Source of the DNA: Marinobacter sp. ELB17
GTDB taxonomy: Bacteria > Pseudomonadota > Gammaproteobacteria > Pseudomonadales > Oleiphilaceae
Direction: 5' to 3'
Assembly: GCF_000169375.1 (NCBI RefSeq)
Contig: NZ_AAXY01000001.1
Span: 496,001 to 560,000 of the forward strand
Length of the DNA stretch: 64,000 nucleotides
Each line of letters starts with the position of its first letter. The first letter of the stretch is position 1. The position numbers and the translations under genes were made by a program. The notes beneath the pieces were generated by a model. The model made no database searches. It was given only the letters and a program-made list of their open reading frames with translations, and had not been told where the DNA came from. Positions 51,690 to 64,000 of this stretch are shown piece after piece.

Positions 51690-52817
51690 ATGGCCAAGCG
51701 CGACTATTACGAGACTCTCGGCGTAAGCCGGGACGCGGACGACAAAGAAGTAAAGCGGGCGTATCGCAAGCTTGCAATGAAGTATCACCCGGACCGCAAC
51801 CCGGACGATAAAGACGCCGACAACAAATTCAAAGAAGCCAGTGAGGCCTACGAAATACTCGCAGACGCCAACAAACGTGCGGCCTACGACCAGTTTGGCC
51901 ATGCCGGCGTTGACGGCCAGGGCGGCGGTGGCTTTGGTGGCGGTAATGGGAATTTCTCGGATATTTTTGGCGACGTATTCGGCGATATTTTTGGAGGCGG
52001 TGGTGGCCGTGGCCGCAACACCCGCGGCTCCGATTTACGCTACACTCTGGACCTGGACCTGGAAGAAGCTGTTAAAGGCAGAACGGTTAAAATCACCATT
52101 CCTGGCCATCGTGAATGCGAAACCTGTGATGGCAGTGGTGCCGAGAAAGGCTCGCGCCCCGAAGCCTGTGGCACCTGTAAAGGTATGGGCCAGGTGCGTA
52201 TGCAGCAGGGTTTTTTCACCGTGCAGCAAGCGTGCCCCACCTGCCGTGGCGCAGGTAAGGTTATCAAGAATCCGTGCAGTAAGTGCCACGGTCAGGGCCG
52301 GGTGAAAGAAGAGAAAACCCTATCGGTTAAAGTGCCCCCCGGCGTGGATACCGGCGACCGTATCCGTTTGTCTGGTGAAGGCGAAATGGGCATAGAGGGC
52401 GGCCCCCCTGGCGACCTGTATGTGCAAATGGCCGTGCGCGAGCACTCCATCTTCACCCGCGACGGTCGTAACCTGTATTGCGAAGTGCCCATCAGTATTG
52501 TTGATGCCGCTTTGGGTGGTGAGCTGGAAGTGCCAACGCTGGATGGCCGCGTGAAGCTAAAAATACCTGCCGAGACCCAAACCGGAAAATTGTTCCGCCT
52601 GCGCAACAAAGGCGTGGCACCGGTGCGTGGTGGCGGTGCTGGCGACTTGCTGTGTCGGGTGACCATCGAAACCCCGGTACGTCTGACCAAGCGCCAGAAA
52701 GAACTGTTGAATGAGTTTCAGGATACCCTCGACAGCGGTGACGGCGACCAGCACGGCCCGAAGAAAACATCGTGGTTTAGGGGTGTGAAGAGCTTCTTCG
52801 ACGAAACCAAGTTCTGA
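51690..52817 (+). CDS. dnaJ: chaperone protein DnaJ (type A Hsp40)
   Basis: 375 residues: J domain with HPD ([14 protein letters not shown]), a Gly/Phe linker, four zinc repeats ([32 protein letters not shown]) and the C-terminal substrate domains. It stimulates DnaK ATPase and delivers clients. Confidence 0.97.
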   Translation: MAKRDYYETLGVSRDADDKEVKRAYRKLAMKYHPDRNPDDKDADNKFKEASEAYEILADANKRAAYDQFGHAGVDGQGGGGFGGGNGNFSDIFGDVFGDIFGGGGGRGRNTRGSDLRYTLDLDLEEAVKGRTVKITIPGHRECETCDGSGAEKGSRPEACGTCKGMGQVRMQQGFFTVQQACPTCRGAGKVIKNPCSKCHGQGRVKEEKTLSVKVPPGVDTGDRIRLSGEGEMGIEGGPPGDLYVQMAVREHSIFTRDGRNLYCEVPISIVDAALGGELEVPTLDGRVKLKIPAETQTGKLFRLRNKGVAPVRGGGAGDLLCRVTIETPVRLTKRQKELLNEFQDTLDSGDGDQHGPKKTSWFRGVKSFFDETKF

Positions 52818-52875
52818 GGGTTCGCAGATGCGAGTACTGAGGGCTTATATAGATGCAAGAACTGAGGGTTTATAG

Positions 52876-53679
<804 letters not shown>

Positions 53680-53707
53680 CGCCATCGGGCGGTTTCCTTG
53701 TGGACAA

Positions 53708-53739
53708 AAAGCGCCTTATTTTCTACAATAGGGCGCTTT
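53708..53739 (+). terminator. hairpin terminator after dapB
   Basis: Stem AAAGCGCCTTATT / AATAGGGCGCTTT (12 of 13 pairs), loop TTCTAC. A short T run follows; an A run precedes it, so it could work in both directions. Confidence 0.6.
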
Positions 53740-53906
53740 AACTGCATAAAGCGTAGATTTTACAGCGCCACGGGAAACATCTTTCGTTCCCGTAGGACAA
53801 AACAGCGGGACGGAGCCATAACTCCCTCTCGCTTTTTTGCGACCTGAATTTGCGCCTGCGCTCCCGTTCATGACGAACATGACGCCACTCGATGAGGATA
53901 GAAGCC

Positions 53907-55037
53907 TTGAGTACACCCGCAATCCTTGCACTCGCAGACGGCAGCCTGTTTTACGGCACCGCTATTGGCGTTGACGGCGAAACCAGCGGCGAAGTGGTGT
54001 TTAACACCGCCATGACCGGCTATCAGGAAATACTGACCGACCCTTCCTACGCTCGCCAGCTGGTTACACTTACGTATCCGCACATTGGCAATACCGGCGT
54101 AAACCCGGAAGACGTGGAATCAGACCGCATACACGCCGCCGCTCTGATCATTCGCGACCTGCCACTGGCAGCCAGTAATTGGCGCAGCACCCAGAGCTTG
54201 GACGGCTATTTGCGCGACAACAATATTGTGGGCATTGCCGATATTGACACCCGTCGCCTCACCCGAATTCTGCGCGACAAAGGCTCCCAGAGCGGCGCCG
54301 TCGTCGCCGGCGAAAGCGCTACTGCCGAACGTGCTCTGGAATTAGCAAAAGCCTTTCCAGGTTTGAAAGGAATGGACCTGGCGAAAGAAGTCAGCTCGAA
54401 AGACGTTAGCCACTGGACAGAAACGGCGTGGGACCTGGTCAATGGTTACGGCCAGCAGGACAGCCCGCACTTTAAAATCGTGGCTTACGACTACGGTATT
54501 AAACTGAACATTCTGCGCATGCTGGCATCGCGCGGTTGCGACATCACCGTTGTGCCGGCACAAACGCCTGCAGCCGACGTGTTGGTGATGAATCCGGACG
54601 GCGTGTTCCTGTCCAATGGCCCCGGTGATCCTGAGCCCTGCGATTACGCCATAAAAGCCATTCAGGACATTTTGGAAGCCGACCTGCCGGTGTTTGGTAT
54701 CTGCTTGGGTCACCAGCTTCTGGCCTTGGCTAGCGGTGCCAAAACCATGAAGATGAACCACGGCCACCACGGTGCTAACCATCCGGTGCAGTGCCTGGCT
54801 GATGGCACCGTCATGATCACCAGCCAGAATCACGGTTTTGCCGTAGACGAGGCCAGCCTGCCGGCGAATCTGGAGGCTACTCACAAGTCGCTGTTTGATG
54901 GCACCCTGCAAGGTTTGCGCCGCACCGATAAAGCCGCGTTTAGCTTTCAGGGCCACCCGGAAGCCAGTCCTGGCCCCCACGATGTGGCGCCACTGTTTGA
55001 CCAGTTTATCCGCTCGATGGAAGCCCGGCGCGGCTAA
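53907..55037 (+). CDS. carA: carbamoyl-phosphate synthase small subunit
   Basis: 376 residues from TTG 53907, chosen because AGGATAG lies 5 nt upstream and the family begins [17 protein letters not shown] 53892 is in frame but adds non-family codons. Class I glutamine amidotransferase with nucleophile [15 protein letters not shown] and the His-Glu pair [13 protein letters not shown]. It supplies ammonia to CarB for pyrimidine and arginine synthesis. Confidence 0.93.
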   Translation: MSTPAILALADGSLFYGTAIGVDGETSGEVVFNTAMTGYQEILTDPSYARQLVTLTYPHIGNTGVNPEDVESDRIHAAALIIRDLPLAASNWRSTQSLDGYLRDNNIVGIADIDTRRLTRILRDKGSQSGAVVAGESATAERALELAKAFPGLKGMDLAKEVSSKDVSHWTETAWDLVNGYGQQDSPHFKIVAYDYGIKLNILRMLASRGCDITVVPAQTPAADVLVMNPDGVFLSNGPGDPEPCDYAIKAIQDILEADLPVFGICLGHQLLALASGAKTMKMNHGHHGANHPVQCLADGTVMITSQNHGFAVDEASLPANLEATHKSLFDGTLQGLRRTDKAAFSFQGHPEASPGPHDVAPLFDQFIRSMEARRG

Positions 55038-55132
55038 AGTAAAGGCGAGTGAGGTCGGCCAATGGCCTCGCGCAAAAAGGCGCTGCGCACCGCGCTGCAA
55101 GAAATTAAAGTTGCTGACAGGTTGACCAAGAC

Positions 55133-58100
55133 ATGCCAAAACGTACCGACATTAAAAGTATCCTGATCCTGGGAGCCGGCCCCATCGTGATCGGGCAGGC
55201 GTGTGAATTCGACTATTCCGGCGCTCAGGCCTGTAAGGCTCTGCGCGAGGAGGGCTACCGGGTGATACTGGTTAACTCCAACCCGGCAACCATTATGACC
55301 GACCCGGCCATGGCCGATGCCACCTACATCGAGCCGATTATCTGGTCAACGGTTGCCAAGATTATCGAAAAAGAAAAGCCCGATGCCCTGCTGCCGACCA
55401 TGGGCGGGCAAACCGCGTTGAACTGTGCGCTGGATCTGGAAAAGCACGGCGTACTGGCTAAATACGGCGTTGAAATGATCGGTGCCAACGCCGATACCAT
55501 CGACAAAGCTGAAGACCGCAGTCGTTTTGACAAGGCTATGAAATCCATTGGCCTTGAATGTCCCCGTGCCGACATTGCTCACAATCTGGAAGAAGCCCAT
55601 CGCATTGCCGACAACGTTGGCTTTCCGTGCATCATCCGTCCCTCTTTCACCATGGGCGGCTCCGGCGGCGGTATTGCGTACAATCGTGGAGAGTTCGAAG
55701 AAATCTGCATTCGCGGGCTGGATCTGTCGCCCACCAGCGAACTGCTGATCGATGAATCTCTGATCGGTTGGAAAGAATACGAAATGGAAGTGGTGCGCGA
55801 CAAAAACGATAACTGCATTATCGTTTGTGCCATTGAAAACTTTGACGCTATGGGCGTGCACACCGGTGACTCCATTACCGTGGCACCGGCGCAAACCCTC
55901 ACCGACAAAGAATACCAAATCATGCGTAACGCCTCGCTGGCGGTTCTGCGTGAAATCGGTGTGGAAACGGGCGGCTCCAACGTGCAGTTTGGCATTCATC
56001 CGGACACCGGCCGCATGGTGGTGATCGAGATGAATCCGCGGGTGTCGCGCTCCTCGGCGCTGGCGTCTAAGGCCACCGGCTTTCCCATTGCCAAAGTGGC
56101 GGCCAAGCTGGCGATCGGTTACACCCTGGACGAGTTGAAGAACGACATCACCGGTGGTATTACCCCCGCTTCGTTCGAGCCCAGCATTGATTACGTGGTG
56201 ACCAAGATTCCACGGTTCACCTTTGAAAAATTCCCCCAGGCCGACGCCCGCCTGACCACCCAGATGAAATCGGTGGGTGAGGTGATGGCCATTGGCCGCA
56301 CCTTCCAGGAATCGTTGCAGAAAGCTCTGCGCGGCCTTGAAGTAGGCTCTGACGGCTTTGATGAAATGCTGTCGGAATTTGACAGCGAAGAAAGCCGGCA
56401 AACGTTAACCCGCGAGTTGAATGTGCCCGGTGCCGAGCGCATCTGGTACATCGGTGATGCCTTCCGCGCGGGCCAGAGTGTGGCGGATATATTTCGCCAG
56501 ACCCACGTAGACCCCTGGTACCTGGTGCAGATTGAAGACCTGGTTAAAGAAGAGAAGGCGCTGCAGGCGTCTGGCAAGGCCGAGCTGGACCACGCTACCC
56601 TGTTTCGCTTGAAGCGCAAGGGGTTCTCCGACGCGCGCCTGGCGAAGCTGATGGGCGTGAAAGAAGATGCCTTCCGCGCCAGGCGCCACGGGCTGGGTAT
56701 TCGCCCCGTGTATAAGCGTGTAGACACCTGTGCTGCGGAATTTGCCTCAGACACGGCCTACATGTATTCCAGCTATGAAGAAGAATGCGAGTCAAACCCG
56801 ACTGACCGTGAAAAGATCGTGGTCATTGGCGGTGGCCCTAACCGTATTGGTCAGGGCATCGAGTTTGATTACTGTTGCGTACATGCGGCTCTGGCGATGC
56901 GTGAAGATGGTTATGAAACCATCATGATCAACTGCAACCCGGAAACCGTGTCGACCGATTACGACACCTCTGACCGCTTGTATTTTGAGCCGATCACCCT
57001 GGAAGACGTGCTGGAAATTATCCACGTTGAAAAACCCAAGGGTGTGATTGTGCAGTACGGTGGTCAAACCCCGTTGAAGCTGGCCCGCGGCCTGGAAGCC
57101 GCTGGCGTGCCCATTATCGGCACCAGCCCGGACGCCATTGACTGCGCCGAAGACCGCGAGCGTTTCCAGAAGCTGATTGCGGGCCTGGGCCTGAAACAGC
57201 CCGAAAACGCAACCGTGCGCAGCCACGAAGAAGGCGTTATTGCCGCCCGCAAGATTGGGTATCCGCTGGTGGTCCGCCCGTCTTACGTGCTGGGCGGCCG
57301 CGCCATGGAAATCGTCTATGGCGAGGACGAGCTTGAGCGTTATATGCGCAGTGCTGTGCTGGTATCCAACGACAGCCCGGTATTGCTGGACCACTTTCTG
57401 AACGCCGCAATTGAGGTGGATATAGACGCCATCTGCGACGGCAAAGACGTGGTCATTGGCGGTATCATGCAGCACATAGAGCAGGCTGGCATTCACTCCG
57501 GTGACTCGGCGTGTTCATTGCCGCCCTACAGCTTGCCCGCAGATGTTCAGAACGCCATGCGCGACGCCGTCAAACAGATGGCCCTGGCGTTGAAAGTGGT
57601 CGGTCTGATGAACGTGCAGCTGGCATGGCAAGACGGCGACATTTACGTGATTGAAGTGAACCCCCGTGCGTCGCGTACCGTGCCGTTTGTGTCTAAGGCC
57701 ATTGGCGTGTCTTTGGCCAAAGTGGCCGCTCGTGTTATGGCGGGCACATCGTTGGCGGACCAAGGTTTTACCCAGGAAATTATACCGGCGCATTACTCGG
57801 TGAAAGAGTCGGTGTTCCCGTTCAACAAGTTCCCAGCGGTTGACCCGATTCTTGGGCCGGAAATGAAGTCCACCGGCGAGGTGATGGGGATTGGCGACAG
57901 CTTTGACGAAGCCTTCGGCAAAGCCGTGCTGGCCGCTGGCGAGCGCCTGCCATCCACGGGCGTTGCCTTCATGTCACTGCGCGATGTCGACAAGCATGGC
58001 GCCGAGCACGTAGCGCGTTCGCTGGTTGACTGTGGTTTCAAAATAATTGCAACCACCGGCACCGCCGCAGCCTTGCGTAAAGCGGGCGTAGAGGTAGCGT

Positions 58101-58351
58101 TGGTGAACAAGGTTCACGAAGGTCGCCCGCACATTGTGGATGCCATCAAAAATGGCAATGTCCAGCTGGTGATCAATACCACCGAGGGCCGTAAAGCGGT
58201 GTCGGATTCGTCCCAGATCCGCCAGTCCGCGTTGCAGGCTAAAATCAGTTACACCACCACCCTGGCAGGTGGCGAAGCCTTCTGTCGGGCCATCAAGTTT
58301 GGTCCGGAGCGTACGGTTCGCCGCCTTCAGGATTTGCACTCAGGAAAATAA
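55133..58351 (+). CDS. carB: carbamoyl-phosphate synthase large subunit
   Basis: 1072 residues with two homologous ATP-grasp halves ([40 protein letters not shown]) and a C-terminal MGS-like allosteric domain. The first half makes carboxyphosphate, the second carbamoyl phosphate. It follows carA by 95 bp. Confidence 0.97.
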   Translation: MPKRTDIKSILILGAGPIVIGQACEFDYSGAQACKALREEGYRVILVNSNPATIMTDPAMADATYIEPIIWSTVAKIIEKEKPDALLPTMGGQTALNCALDLEKHGVLAKYGVEMIGANADTIDKAEDRSRFDKAMKSIGLECPRADIAHNLEEAHRIADNVGFPCIIRPSFTMGGSGGGIAYNRGEFEEICIRGLDLSPTSELLIDESLIGWKEYEMEVVRDKNDNCIIVCAIENFDAMGVHTGDSITVAPAQTLTDKEYQIMRNASLAVLREIGVETGGSNVQFGIHPDTGRMVVIEMNPRVSRSSALASKATGFPIAKVAAKLAIGYTLDELKNDITGGITPASFEPSIDYVVTKIPRFTFEKFPQADARLTTQMKSVGEVMAIGRTFQESLQKALRGLEVGSDGFDEMLSEFDSEESRQTLTRELNVPGAERIWYIGDAFRAGQSVADIFRQTHVDPWYLVQIEDLVKEEKALQASGKAELDHATLFRLKRKGFSDARLAKLMGVKEDAFRARRHGLGIRPVYKRVDTCAAEFASDTAYMYSSYEEECESNPTDREKIVVIGGGPNRIGQGIEFDYCCVHAALAMREDGYETIMINCNPETVSTDYDTSDRLYFEPITLEDVLEIIHVEKPKGVIVQYGGQTPLKLARGLEAAGVPIIGTSPDAIDCAEDRERFQKLIAGLGLKQPENATVRSHEEGVIAARKIGYPLVVRPSYVLGGRAMEIVYGEDELERYMRSAVLVSNDSPVLLDHFLNAAIEVDIDAICDGKDVVIGGIMQHIEQAGIHSGDSACSLPPYSLPADVQNAMRDAVKQMALALKVVGLMNVQLAWQDGDIYVIEVNPRASRTVPFVSKAIGVSLAKVAARVMAGTSLADQGFTQEIIPAHYSVKESVFPFNKFPAVDPILGPEMKSTGEVMGIGDSFDEAFGKAVLAAGERLPSTGVAFMSLRDVDKHGAEHVARSLVDCGFKIIATTGTAAALRKAGVEVALVNKVHEGRPHIVDAIKNGNVQLVINTTEGRKAVSDSSQIRQSALQAKISYTTTLAGGEAFCRAIKFGPERTVRRLQDLHSGK

Positions 58352-58355
58352 GATT

Positions 58356-58835
58356 ATGTCGGCAAGAGTACCAATGACCACGTTGGGCGAAGCACGCCTG
58401 CGTGCCGAGTTGCAGAAGCTGAAATCGGAAGATCGTCCGCGCGTCATCGCATCCATCGCTACCGCACGTGAGCACGGCGATCTGAAGGAAAACGCGGAAT
58501 ACCACGCCGCCCGTGATCAGCAAAGTTTTATTGAAGGCCGGATTCAGGAAATTGAAGGTAAGCTCGGTGGCGCTCAGGTGATTGATGTCACCACTATCGA
58601 AAACACCGGTAAAGTAATTTTCGGCACCACCGTTCATCTGCTGAATACGGATACCGATAAACAGGTCGTATACCAGATTGTGGGTGAAGACGAAGCGGAT
58701 ATCAAAGACGGCAAAATTTCGGTGTCGTCACCCATTGCCCGTGCCTTGGTTGGTCGTAGAGCGGGTGAGGTAGTGGCTATTCGCGTGCCGTCTGGCACCG
58801 TGGAATATGAAATTGAAGAGGTTGAGTACATCTGA
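58356..58835 (+). CDS. greA: transcription elongation factor GreA
   Basis: 159 residues from ATG 58356, 4 bases after carB. N-terminal coiled coil ([40 protein letters not shown] with the acidic DLKENAEY tip) and a C-terminal FKBP-like domain. It rescues backtracked RNA polymerase. Confidence 0.96.
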   Translation: MSARVPMTTLGEARLRAELQKLKSEDRPRVIASIATAREHGDLKENAEYHAARDQQSFIEGRIQEIEGKLGGAQVIDVTTIENTGKVIFGTTVHLLNTDTDKQVVYQIVGEDEADIKDGKISVSSPIARALVGRRAGEVVAIRVPSGTVEYEIEEVEYI

Positions 58836-58846
58836 TCAGCGATGTG

Positions 58847-58898
58847 GCTGACACAAAAAAGCCGGTCTGGAATTCCCGACCGGCTTTTTTGTGTCAGC
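58847..58898. terminator. strong bidirectional terminator between greA and yhbY
   Basis: A perfect 21-bp stem (58847-58867 with 58878-58898) and 10-base loop; the inner part is AAAAAAGCCGGTC / GACCGGCTTTTTT. It serves the convergent genes on both sides. Confidence 0.9.
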
Positions 58899-58921
58899 TG
58901 TTTGCGCAACCTGCACGTTGG

Positions 58922-59233
58922 TCAGTGCTTAAGGCGCAGCAAGTTAGACAGTTTGGGATTGGGTTTCTCGGCGCGGCGCAAAATCACTGCAATTTTACCA
59001 ATGGTCTGAACGACTTCAGCCTTGGCGCCCGTGCACAGTTCGGTCACTGCCTGCTGGCGTGTTTCGCGATCCTGGCTGGCGATTTTTATCTTGATCAGTT
59101 CGTGGTCGTTCAATGCCCGCTCCAGTTCTTCCTGAAGGTTTTCGGTCAGGCCCTTGTCACCTACAATAATGACCGGTTTAAGATTGTGGGCGATCGCCCG
59201 GTATTCCCGGCGCTGTTCTGGTGAAAGGCTCAT
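58922..59233 (-). CDS. yhbY: YhbY-family RNA-binding (CRM domain) protein
   Basis: 103 residues from ATG 59233. CRM domain with the GxxG-like loop IVGDKGLTENLQEELERALN, then LIKIKIASQDRETRQQAVTE. It associates with pre-50S ribosomes. Transcribed away from ftsH, as in other gammaproteobacteria. Confidence 0.92.
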   Translation of the reverse strand: MSLSPEQRREYRAIAHNLKPVIIVGDKGLTENLQEELERALNDHELIKIKIASQDRETRQQAVTELCTGAKAEVVQTIGKIAVILRRAEKPNPKLSNLLRLKH

Positions 59234-59607
59234 GATGCAATCTCTTTCTAGCGGCAATTAACAAAAGGTCAGCACTCGTTGTGCTGCCGTCAACGTATAA
59301 TGTCCAGATTGTAGCAGAAAGTGCAGTGGGAAAAATCGCCGTTAACACTTATCGCCCGGGCCTTTTGCCCATCAGTGGAACGATACCTGCTTCAATCAGT
59401 CAATTCCTTTGGGGATGGTATTGCAATTCGTTATCAAGTCCCCCACTTAGAGACTTCAGATGCTTCGGTTGCTGGCACCCGCAGCCAGAAGCGACCAGCA
59501 AGTTTGGTGGCAGCAAGGCCATTTCTGGTGAACGGCCGTAGAAATGGTGTAAAGTGGCGAAAAAGGGCGTGCCATGGCGCAGCCCGGCAATTTATAGGTG
59601 GTGATCC
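59234..59607. other. gap where rlmE is expected; no gene seen
   Basis: In many gammaproteobacteria rlmE (ftsJ/rrmJ) lies between yhbY and ftsH. Here 374 bp hold no methyltransferase motif (no DLGAAPGGWSQ-like sequence in any frame). The last ~60 bp contain the ftsH promoter region and ribosome site. Confidence 0.6.
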
Positions 59608-61572
59608 TTGAACAATATGGCAAAAAATCTGGTTTTATGGCTGGTAATAGCCGCAGTGCTACTGATGGTGTTTCAGAACTTCACTCCTACCACCAGTGGC
59701 CAACAAGTCAACTACTCCCAGTTTGTGGAGATGGTTCAACAGGGCCGTGTAAACCAGGTCACGATTGACGGTCTGAAGATTGAGGGTACACGCCCCGACG
59801 GTTCACAGTTCCAGACCGTCCGCCCGCAAGTGGCTGACAACAAACTGATGGATGACTTGCTGGCCAACAGCGTTGAGGTGATCGGTAAAGAGCCCGAGCG
59901 CCAGAGCCTGTGGACCCAATTGCTGGTCGCCGCATTCCCGATTTTGATTATTATTGCGCTTTTCGTATTCTTTATGCGGCAAATGCAGGGTGGTGCCGGT
60001 GGTAAGGGCGGCCCAATGTCGTTTGGTAAGAGCAAAGCTCGCCTGATGAGCGAAGACCAGATTAAAAACACCTTTGCGGATGTTGCAGGTGTAGACGAAG
60101 CCAAAGAAGACGTAAAAGAACTGGTGGATTTCTTACGTGATCCCAGTCGATTCCAGCGCCTGGGCGGCCGGATTCCCCGTGGCGTTCTGATGATCGGTCC
60201 TCCGGGCACGGGCAAAACCTTGCTGGCAAAAGCCATCGCCGGTGAGGCCAAGGTGCCATTCTTCTCGATCTCCGGTTCAGATTTTGTCGAAATGTTCGTC
60301 GGCGTGGGTGCATCCCGTGTACGCGACATGTTCGAGCAGGCCAAGAAGCAAAGCCCGTGTATCATTTTTATTGACGAGATTGATGCGGTCGGTCGCCACC
60401 GTGGCGCCGGCATGGGCGGCGGGCACGACGAGCGTGAGCAAACGCTGAACCAGTTACTGGTTGAAATGGACGGGTTTGAGGGTAACGAAGGCGTTATCGT
60501 GATTGCCGCCACCAACCGCCCGGACGTTCTAGACCCTGCGTTGCTGCGCCCTGGCCGTTTTGACCGTCAGGTGATGGTGAGCCTGCCAGACATTCTGGGC
60601 CGCGAGCAGATCTTGAAAGTACACATGAAGAAAGTACCGCTGGATGACGACATCAATCCTGCCGTTATTGCTCGTGGTACGCCTGGCTTCTCCGGTGCCG
60701 ACCTGGCTAACTTGGTGAACGAGGCAGCGCTCTTCGCAGCCCGTCGCAACAAGCGTTTGGTGTCTATGGAAGAGCTGGAACTGGCGAAAGACAAAATCAT
60801 GATGGGCGCGGAACGCAAGTCCATGGTGATGAACGAAAAAGAGAAACTGAACACCGCGTATCATGAATCTGGTCACGCCATTGTCGGGCGCCTGATGCCA
60901 GAGCACGATCCCGTGTATAAAGTGAGTATCATCCCTCGCGGCCGTGCTTTGGGTGTGACTATGTTCTTGCCGGAGGAAGACAGGTACAGCCATTCCAAGC
61001 GTTTCCTCCATAGCCAGATCAGCAGTTTGTTTGGTGGCCGCATCGCCGAAGAGCTGACATTGGGCGCAGACGGTGTCACCACCGGTGCCTCCAATGACAT
61101 TGAGCGGGCGACCAGTCTGGCTCGCAACATGGTGACCCGCTGGGGGCTGTCGGAAAAGCTGGGTCCGCTGCAGTACGGTAGTGAGAATGACGAACCGTTC
61201 CTGGGGCGTACCGCTGGGCAACATCAAACCGTGTACTCGCCGGAAACCGCGCAGCGTATCGATGAAGAAGTGCGTAACATCATTGATACCTGTTACGAGA
61301 CCGCCCGCAACGTATTGGTCGAGAATCGCGATAAGCTGGACTTGATGGCCGAAGCTCTGATGAAGTACGAGACTATTGATCGGCTCCAGATCGACGATAT
61401 CATGGAAGGCCGTGATGCCCGTACGCCAAAAGGCTGGGACGATCGGGGTGGTTCTTCGGGTGGCGAGGCTACTTCAATCGACAAAGAAGATACTTCCACC
61501 GAAGGCAAAGTTAATGGCAAAGCGAGCGACGATTCTCATGGTGGCGTTGGCCGCCCGGCGGGAGAGCACTGA
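59608..61572 (+). CDS. ftsH: ATP-dependent membrane zinc protease FtsH
   Basis: 654 residues from TTG 59608 (AGGTGG 8 nt upstream; ATG 59617 gives the usual MAKNLVLWL start but poor spacing). Two membrane helices, an AAA+ domain ([38 protein letters not shown]) and the zinc site [11 protein letters not shown]. It degrades membrane and regulatory proteins, including sigma32 and LpxC in relatives. Confidence 0.96.
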   Translation: MNNMAKNLVLWLVIAAVLLMVFQNFTPTTSGQQVNYSQFVEMVQQGRVNQVTIDGLKIEGTRPDGSQFQTVRPQVADNKLMDDLLANSVEVIGKEPERQSLWTQLLVAAFPILIIIALFVFFMRQMQGGAGGKGGPMSFGKSKARLMSEDQIKNTFADVAGVDEAKEDVKELVDFLRDPSRFQRLGGRIPRGVLMIGPPGTGKTLLAKAIAGEAKVPFFSISGSDFVEMFVGVGASRVRDMFEQAKKQSPCIIFIDEIDAVGRHRGAGMGGGHDEREQTLNQLLVEMDGFEGNEGVIVIAATNRPDVLDPALLRPGRFDRQVMVSLPDILGREQILKVHMKKVPLDDDINPAVIARGTPGFSGADLANLVNEAALFAARRNKRLVSMEELELAKDKIMMGAERKSMVMNEKEKLNTAYHESGHAIVGRLMPEHDPVYKVSIIPRGRALGVTMFLPEEDRYSHSKRFLHSQISSLFGGRIAEELTLGADGVTTGASNDIERATSLARNMVTRWGLSEKLGPLQYGSENDEPFLGRTAGQHQTVYSPETAQRIDEEVRNIIDTCYETARNVLVENRDKLDLMAEALMKYETIDRLQIDDIMEGRDARTPKGWDDRGGSSGGEATSIDKEDTSTEGKVNGKASDDSHGGVGRPAGEH

Positions 61573-61603
61573 GCGATCTGTAACGCGCTAGTGAGGAAGA
61601 AGT

Positions 61604-61635
61604 AAAAACGCCGCCCGCTCTAGGGCGGCGTTTTT
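61604..61635 (+). terminator. intrinsic terminator after ftsH
   Basis: Perfect 13-bp stem AAAAACGCCGCCC / GGGCGGCGTTTTT, loop GCTCTA, ending in five T. Confidence 0.9.
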
Positions 61636-61671
61636 CATTGTAAGACCCCCAAATTATTTGCCGAGGTTGGA

Positions 61672-62502
61672 ATGAAGATGAATTTTGCCGGGCGCACGCT
61701 GGACATGACTCAGTGCCACGTAATGGGCGTGCTGAATGTAACGCCTGATTCGTTTTCCGACGGTGGTCGGTTTGATCGCCCGCAGCAGGCTCTGGTCCAC
61801 GCCCGCCAAATGGTTGAAGACGGCGCCAGTTTTATTGATGTGGGCGGCGAATCGACCCGCCCTGGTGCCAAACCTGTCAGCCTGCAACAAGAGCTGGACC
61901 GGGTGTGCCCGGTGGTAGAGGCCATCGCCGGCGAACTGGATGTGGTGATTTCCATAGACACCAGCTCGCCGCAGGTGATGACTCAAGCTGCGGCCCTGGG
62001 TGCCGGGCTGATTAATGACGTGCGAGCACTAACCCGTGAAGGCGCCTTGCAGGCTGCCGCAAACACCGGTTTGCCGGTGTGCCTGATGCACAGCCAGGGC
62101 GAGCCGGATACCATGCAGAACAACCCGCAGTATCAGGATGTGTGCGCACAGGTCAGTTTGTTTCTGGCACAGCGAATACTCGCGGCACAGGGCGCCGGCA
62201 TTGATTCTTCAAGAATCATGCTGGATCTGGGCGTCGGTTTTGGCAAAAGCCTGGAGCATAATTTGCAGCTGCTTGCGCGGGCAGAGCAATTTACTGTATT
62301 GGGGTACCCTCTGTTGTTGGGGCTGTCGCGCAAATCTATTTTGGGTGCTATTACCGGTCGCAATGTGGAAGAAAGGTTGCCGGCAAGCCTTGCTGCCGCG
62401 ACAATATGTGCCATGAAAGGCGCGAGTGTTGTGCGTGTGCATGACGTTCGGGAAACGGTAGATGTCGTTAAAATGGCGGCGGCGATCAAAGGAGCGGTGT
62501 AA
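61672..62502 (+). CDS. folP: dihydropteroate synthase
   Basis: 276 residues, TIM barrel with [18 protein letters not shown] and [16 protein letters not shown], the two pterin/PABA site signatures. It makes dihydropteroate for folate and is the sulfonamide target. The stop overlaps the glmM ATG by one base (TAATG). Confidence 0.95.
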   Translation: MKMNFAGRTLDMTQCHVMGVLNVTPDSFSDGGRFDRPQQALVHARQMVEDGASFIDVGGESTRPGAKPVSLQQELDRVCPVVEAIAGELDVVISIDTSSPQVMTQAAALGAGLINDVRALTREGALQAAANTGLPVCLMHSQGEPDTMQNNPQYQDVCAQVSLFLAQRILAAQGAGIDSSRIMLDLGVGFGKSLEHNLQLLARAEQFTVLGYPLLLGLSRKSILGAITGRNVEERLPASLAAATICAMKGASVVRVHDVRETVDVVKMAAAIKGAV

Positions 62503-63845
62503 TGTCAGGCAGGCAGTATTTTGGTACCGATGGAATTCGCGGCCACGTCGGTGAGGGCCCTATTACTCCTGAGTTCATGCTGCGTTTGGGGTGGGCTGCA
62601 GGCCAGGCGTTTAAACGCGAAGGCCAGCGCAACAGCGTGATGATCGGCAAAGACACCCGGCTGTCCGGCTACATGTTTGAATCTGCGCTGGAGGCCGGCC
62701 TGGCTGCTGCCGGGGTAGACGTAAAGCTGCTGGGCCCCATGCCAACACCGGCTATCGCCTACCTTACGCGCACATTCCGCGCTTCGGCCGGTATTGTGAT
62801 CAGTGCTTCGCACAATCCCCATTACGACAACGGTATCAAGTTCTTCTCGGCAGATGGCACCAAGCTGGATGACGCCTTGGAAGCCGAAATCGAGCACTGG
62901 CTGGAACAACCGCTGACGGTGTGTGATTCGGCAGAACTCGGCAAAGCGTCGCGCATTGATGACGCCCCCGGCCGCTACATAGAATTCTGTAAAAGTACCG
63001 TGCCCAATGAATTTTCTCTGGAAGGCATGAGCATTGTTTTGGACTGCGCTCACGGAGCTACCTATCACGTTGCGCCAAAAGTGTTTCGTGAGTTGGGAGC
63101 GAACGTATCGGTGATTGGTGCAGCACCCGATGGTCTTAATATTAACCTCAATGTGGGCTCCACCCACCTTGCAGGTTTGAGTCAGGCGGTTCTAGACAGA
63201 AAAGCTGATCTGGGGATAGCCTTTGATGGCGACGGCGACCGCGTGCTTATGGTCGACCGTGACGGGTCCGAAGTAGACGGCGATGAGCTGCTGTATGTGA
63301 TTGCCTCACAGCGCTATGCCGAAGGCCGCCTGAAAGGCGGTGTGGTGGGTACCCTGATGACCAATCTTGGCGTTGAGCTGGCCTTGAAGGAGCTGGGGAT
63401 TGAGTTCGAGCGCGCCAACGTGGGTGATCGCTACGTAATGGAGCGCCTGTTGGCGAAGGGCTGGGTGCTGGGTGGCGAAGGTTCCGGTCACATGGTCATC
63501 CGTGACTGTACCAGCACCGGCGACGGCATTGTGTCGGCGCTTCAGGTGATGCTCGCTATCTGGAAATCAGGTAAAACCCTGGCTGAAATTCGCCGGGGCA
63601 TGAGCAAACTGCCGCAGACCATGATCAATGTGCGAGTGACCAAGCGCTTCAATCCGCTTGAGCGTGAAGATATTGTGGCCGCCGTAAGTCGCGCCGAAGC
63701 CGAACTCGGCGGCGACGGCCGGGTGTTGTTGCGGGCATCTGGCACCGAGCCGCTGATTCGAGTCATGACAGAAGGCCAGGATGCTGAGGTGATTGAACGC
63801 ATTGCCCGACAATTAGCGAAGGTGGTGGAAAGCTCGATTGCCTGA
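62502..63845 (+). CDS. glmM: phosphoglucosamine mutase
   Basis: 447 residues: [11 protein letters not shown] start, active-site serine in [15 protein letters not shown], metal loop FDGDGDR and the C-terminal [12 protein letters not shown] phosphate site. It makes glucosamine-1-phosphate for UDP-GlcNAc synthesis. Coupled to folP. Confidence 0.97.
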   Translation: MSGRQYFGTDGIRGHVGEGPITPEFMLRLGWAAGQAFKREGQRNSVMIGKDTRLSGYMFESALEAGLAAAGVDVKLLGPMPTPAIAYLTRTFRASAGIVISASHNPHYDNGIKFFSADGTKLDDALEAEIEHWLEQPLTVCDSAELGKASRIDDAPGRYIEFCKSTVPNEFSLEGMSIVLDCAHGATYHVAPKVFRELGANVSVIGAAPDGLNINLNVGSTHLAGLSQAVLDRKADLGIAFDGDGDRVLMVDRDGSEVDGDELLYVIASQRYAEGRLKGGVVGTLMTNLGVELALKELGIEFERANVGDRYVMERLLAKGWVLGGEGSGHMVIRDCTSTGDGIVSALQVMLAIWKSGKTLAEIRRGMSKLPQTMINVRVTKRFNPLEREDIVAAVSRAEAELGGDGRVLLRASGTEPLIRVMTEGQDAEVIERIARQLAKVVESSIA

Positions 63846-63950
63846 TCAGAGTCGGCGGCAAGCAGTTGTTTGGCCTTGGGGTGTGGGGTATAGTTCGCCT
63901 CTCTTTTCGGCGGACTCACGCCGCCGCTTGCGAATGAATAAAGGTGTGTT

Positions 63951-64000
63951 ATGCGTCGTCGCATTGTAGCCGGAAATTGGAAAATGAACGGGTCCCAAAG
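63951..64000 (+). CDS. tpiA: triosephosphate isomerase, 5' end only
   Basis: Sixteen codons are visible from ATG 63951: RRRIVAGNWKMNGS, the N-terminal signature with the catalytic Lys (NWKMN). The gene is cut by the window end. Confidence 0.9.
   Translation, partial: MRRRIVAGNWKMNGSQ

Overview
The window comes from a marine gammaproteobacterium, most likely Marinobacter or a close relative. The right third carries the syntenic block ssrA-smpB-(SNF transporter)-ratA-rnfH-bamE-fur-recN-grpE-dnaK-dnaJ-dapB-carA-carB-greA-yhbY-ftsH-folP-glmM-tpiA. Next to ssrA lie the decayed remains of a wax ester synthase/diacylglycerol acyltransferase, a family typical of Marinobacter. The genus call is inference; no 16S gene is present.

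From 1.3 to 38.4 kb there is a ~37-kb genomic island inserted at the 3' end of the tmRNA gene. Intact ssrA (38394-38756, minus; tag ANDENYSLAA) is followed by the island's P4-type integrase. The far end is marked by a 125-bp copy of the ssrA 3' end (1345-1469). Immediately beyond it is a second, closely related integrase, so at least two related islands sit in tandem. Both integrases are broken: one has an amber codon, the other has lost its catalytic half.

Island contents from left to right. (a) A set of a frameshifted inositol-monophosphatase-like gene, an EamA permease and a GntR/UTRA regulator, possibly linked to phosphonates. (b) A guanidino-compound operon, gbuA-yjiH-aruI-aldehyde dehydrogenase, with a divergent sigma54 activator, a well-matched -24/-12 promoter and GAATCA half-sites. 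Its aldehyde dehydrogenase has lost the catalytic-cysteine region in frame. (c) A copper and periplasmic thiol cluster (12.3-26.2 kb): multicopper oxidase, cytochrome c, YCF48-like protein, DUF411 protein, Met- and Cys-rich small proteins, CueR-like MerR regulator, TVP38 protein, DsbG, a DsbD split into two genes, SCO1, a TlpA pseudogene, 1-Cys peroxiredoxin and an extra Lgt. Three MerR-type promoters share one palindrome. (d) A worn defence segment: frameshifted orphan HsdR, YgjP-type metallopeptidase, a DUF262/HNH C-terminal remnant and two unknown small genes. (e) IS21 remnants fused into a fimbrial locus with DUF4402 pilin, PapD-like chaperone and a large usher ending in a DamX-like SPOR domain. 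(f) A fragment of a membrane sensor kinase abutting the truncated integrase.

Outside the island, a complete RIT element (recombinases in trio, 40279-43722) with 37-bp inverted ends lies between smpB and an SNF-family transporter gene. The chromosomal block has clear regulation: two LexA boxes before recN, a sigma32 promoter before grpE, and strong intrinsic terminators. The usual rlmE gene is absent between yhbY and ftsH. The most unusual items are the usher-SPOR fusion, the guanidino regulon, the three-promoter MerR regulon, the split DsbD and the intact RIT element. I saw no CRISPR array and no tRNA.
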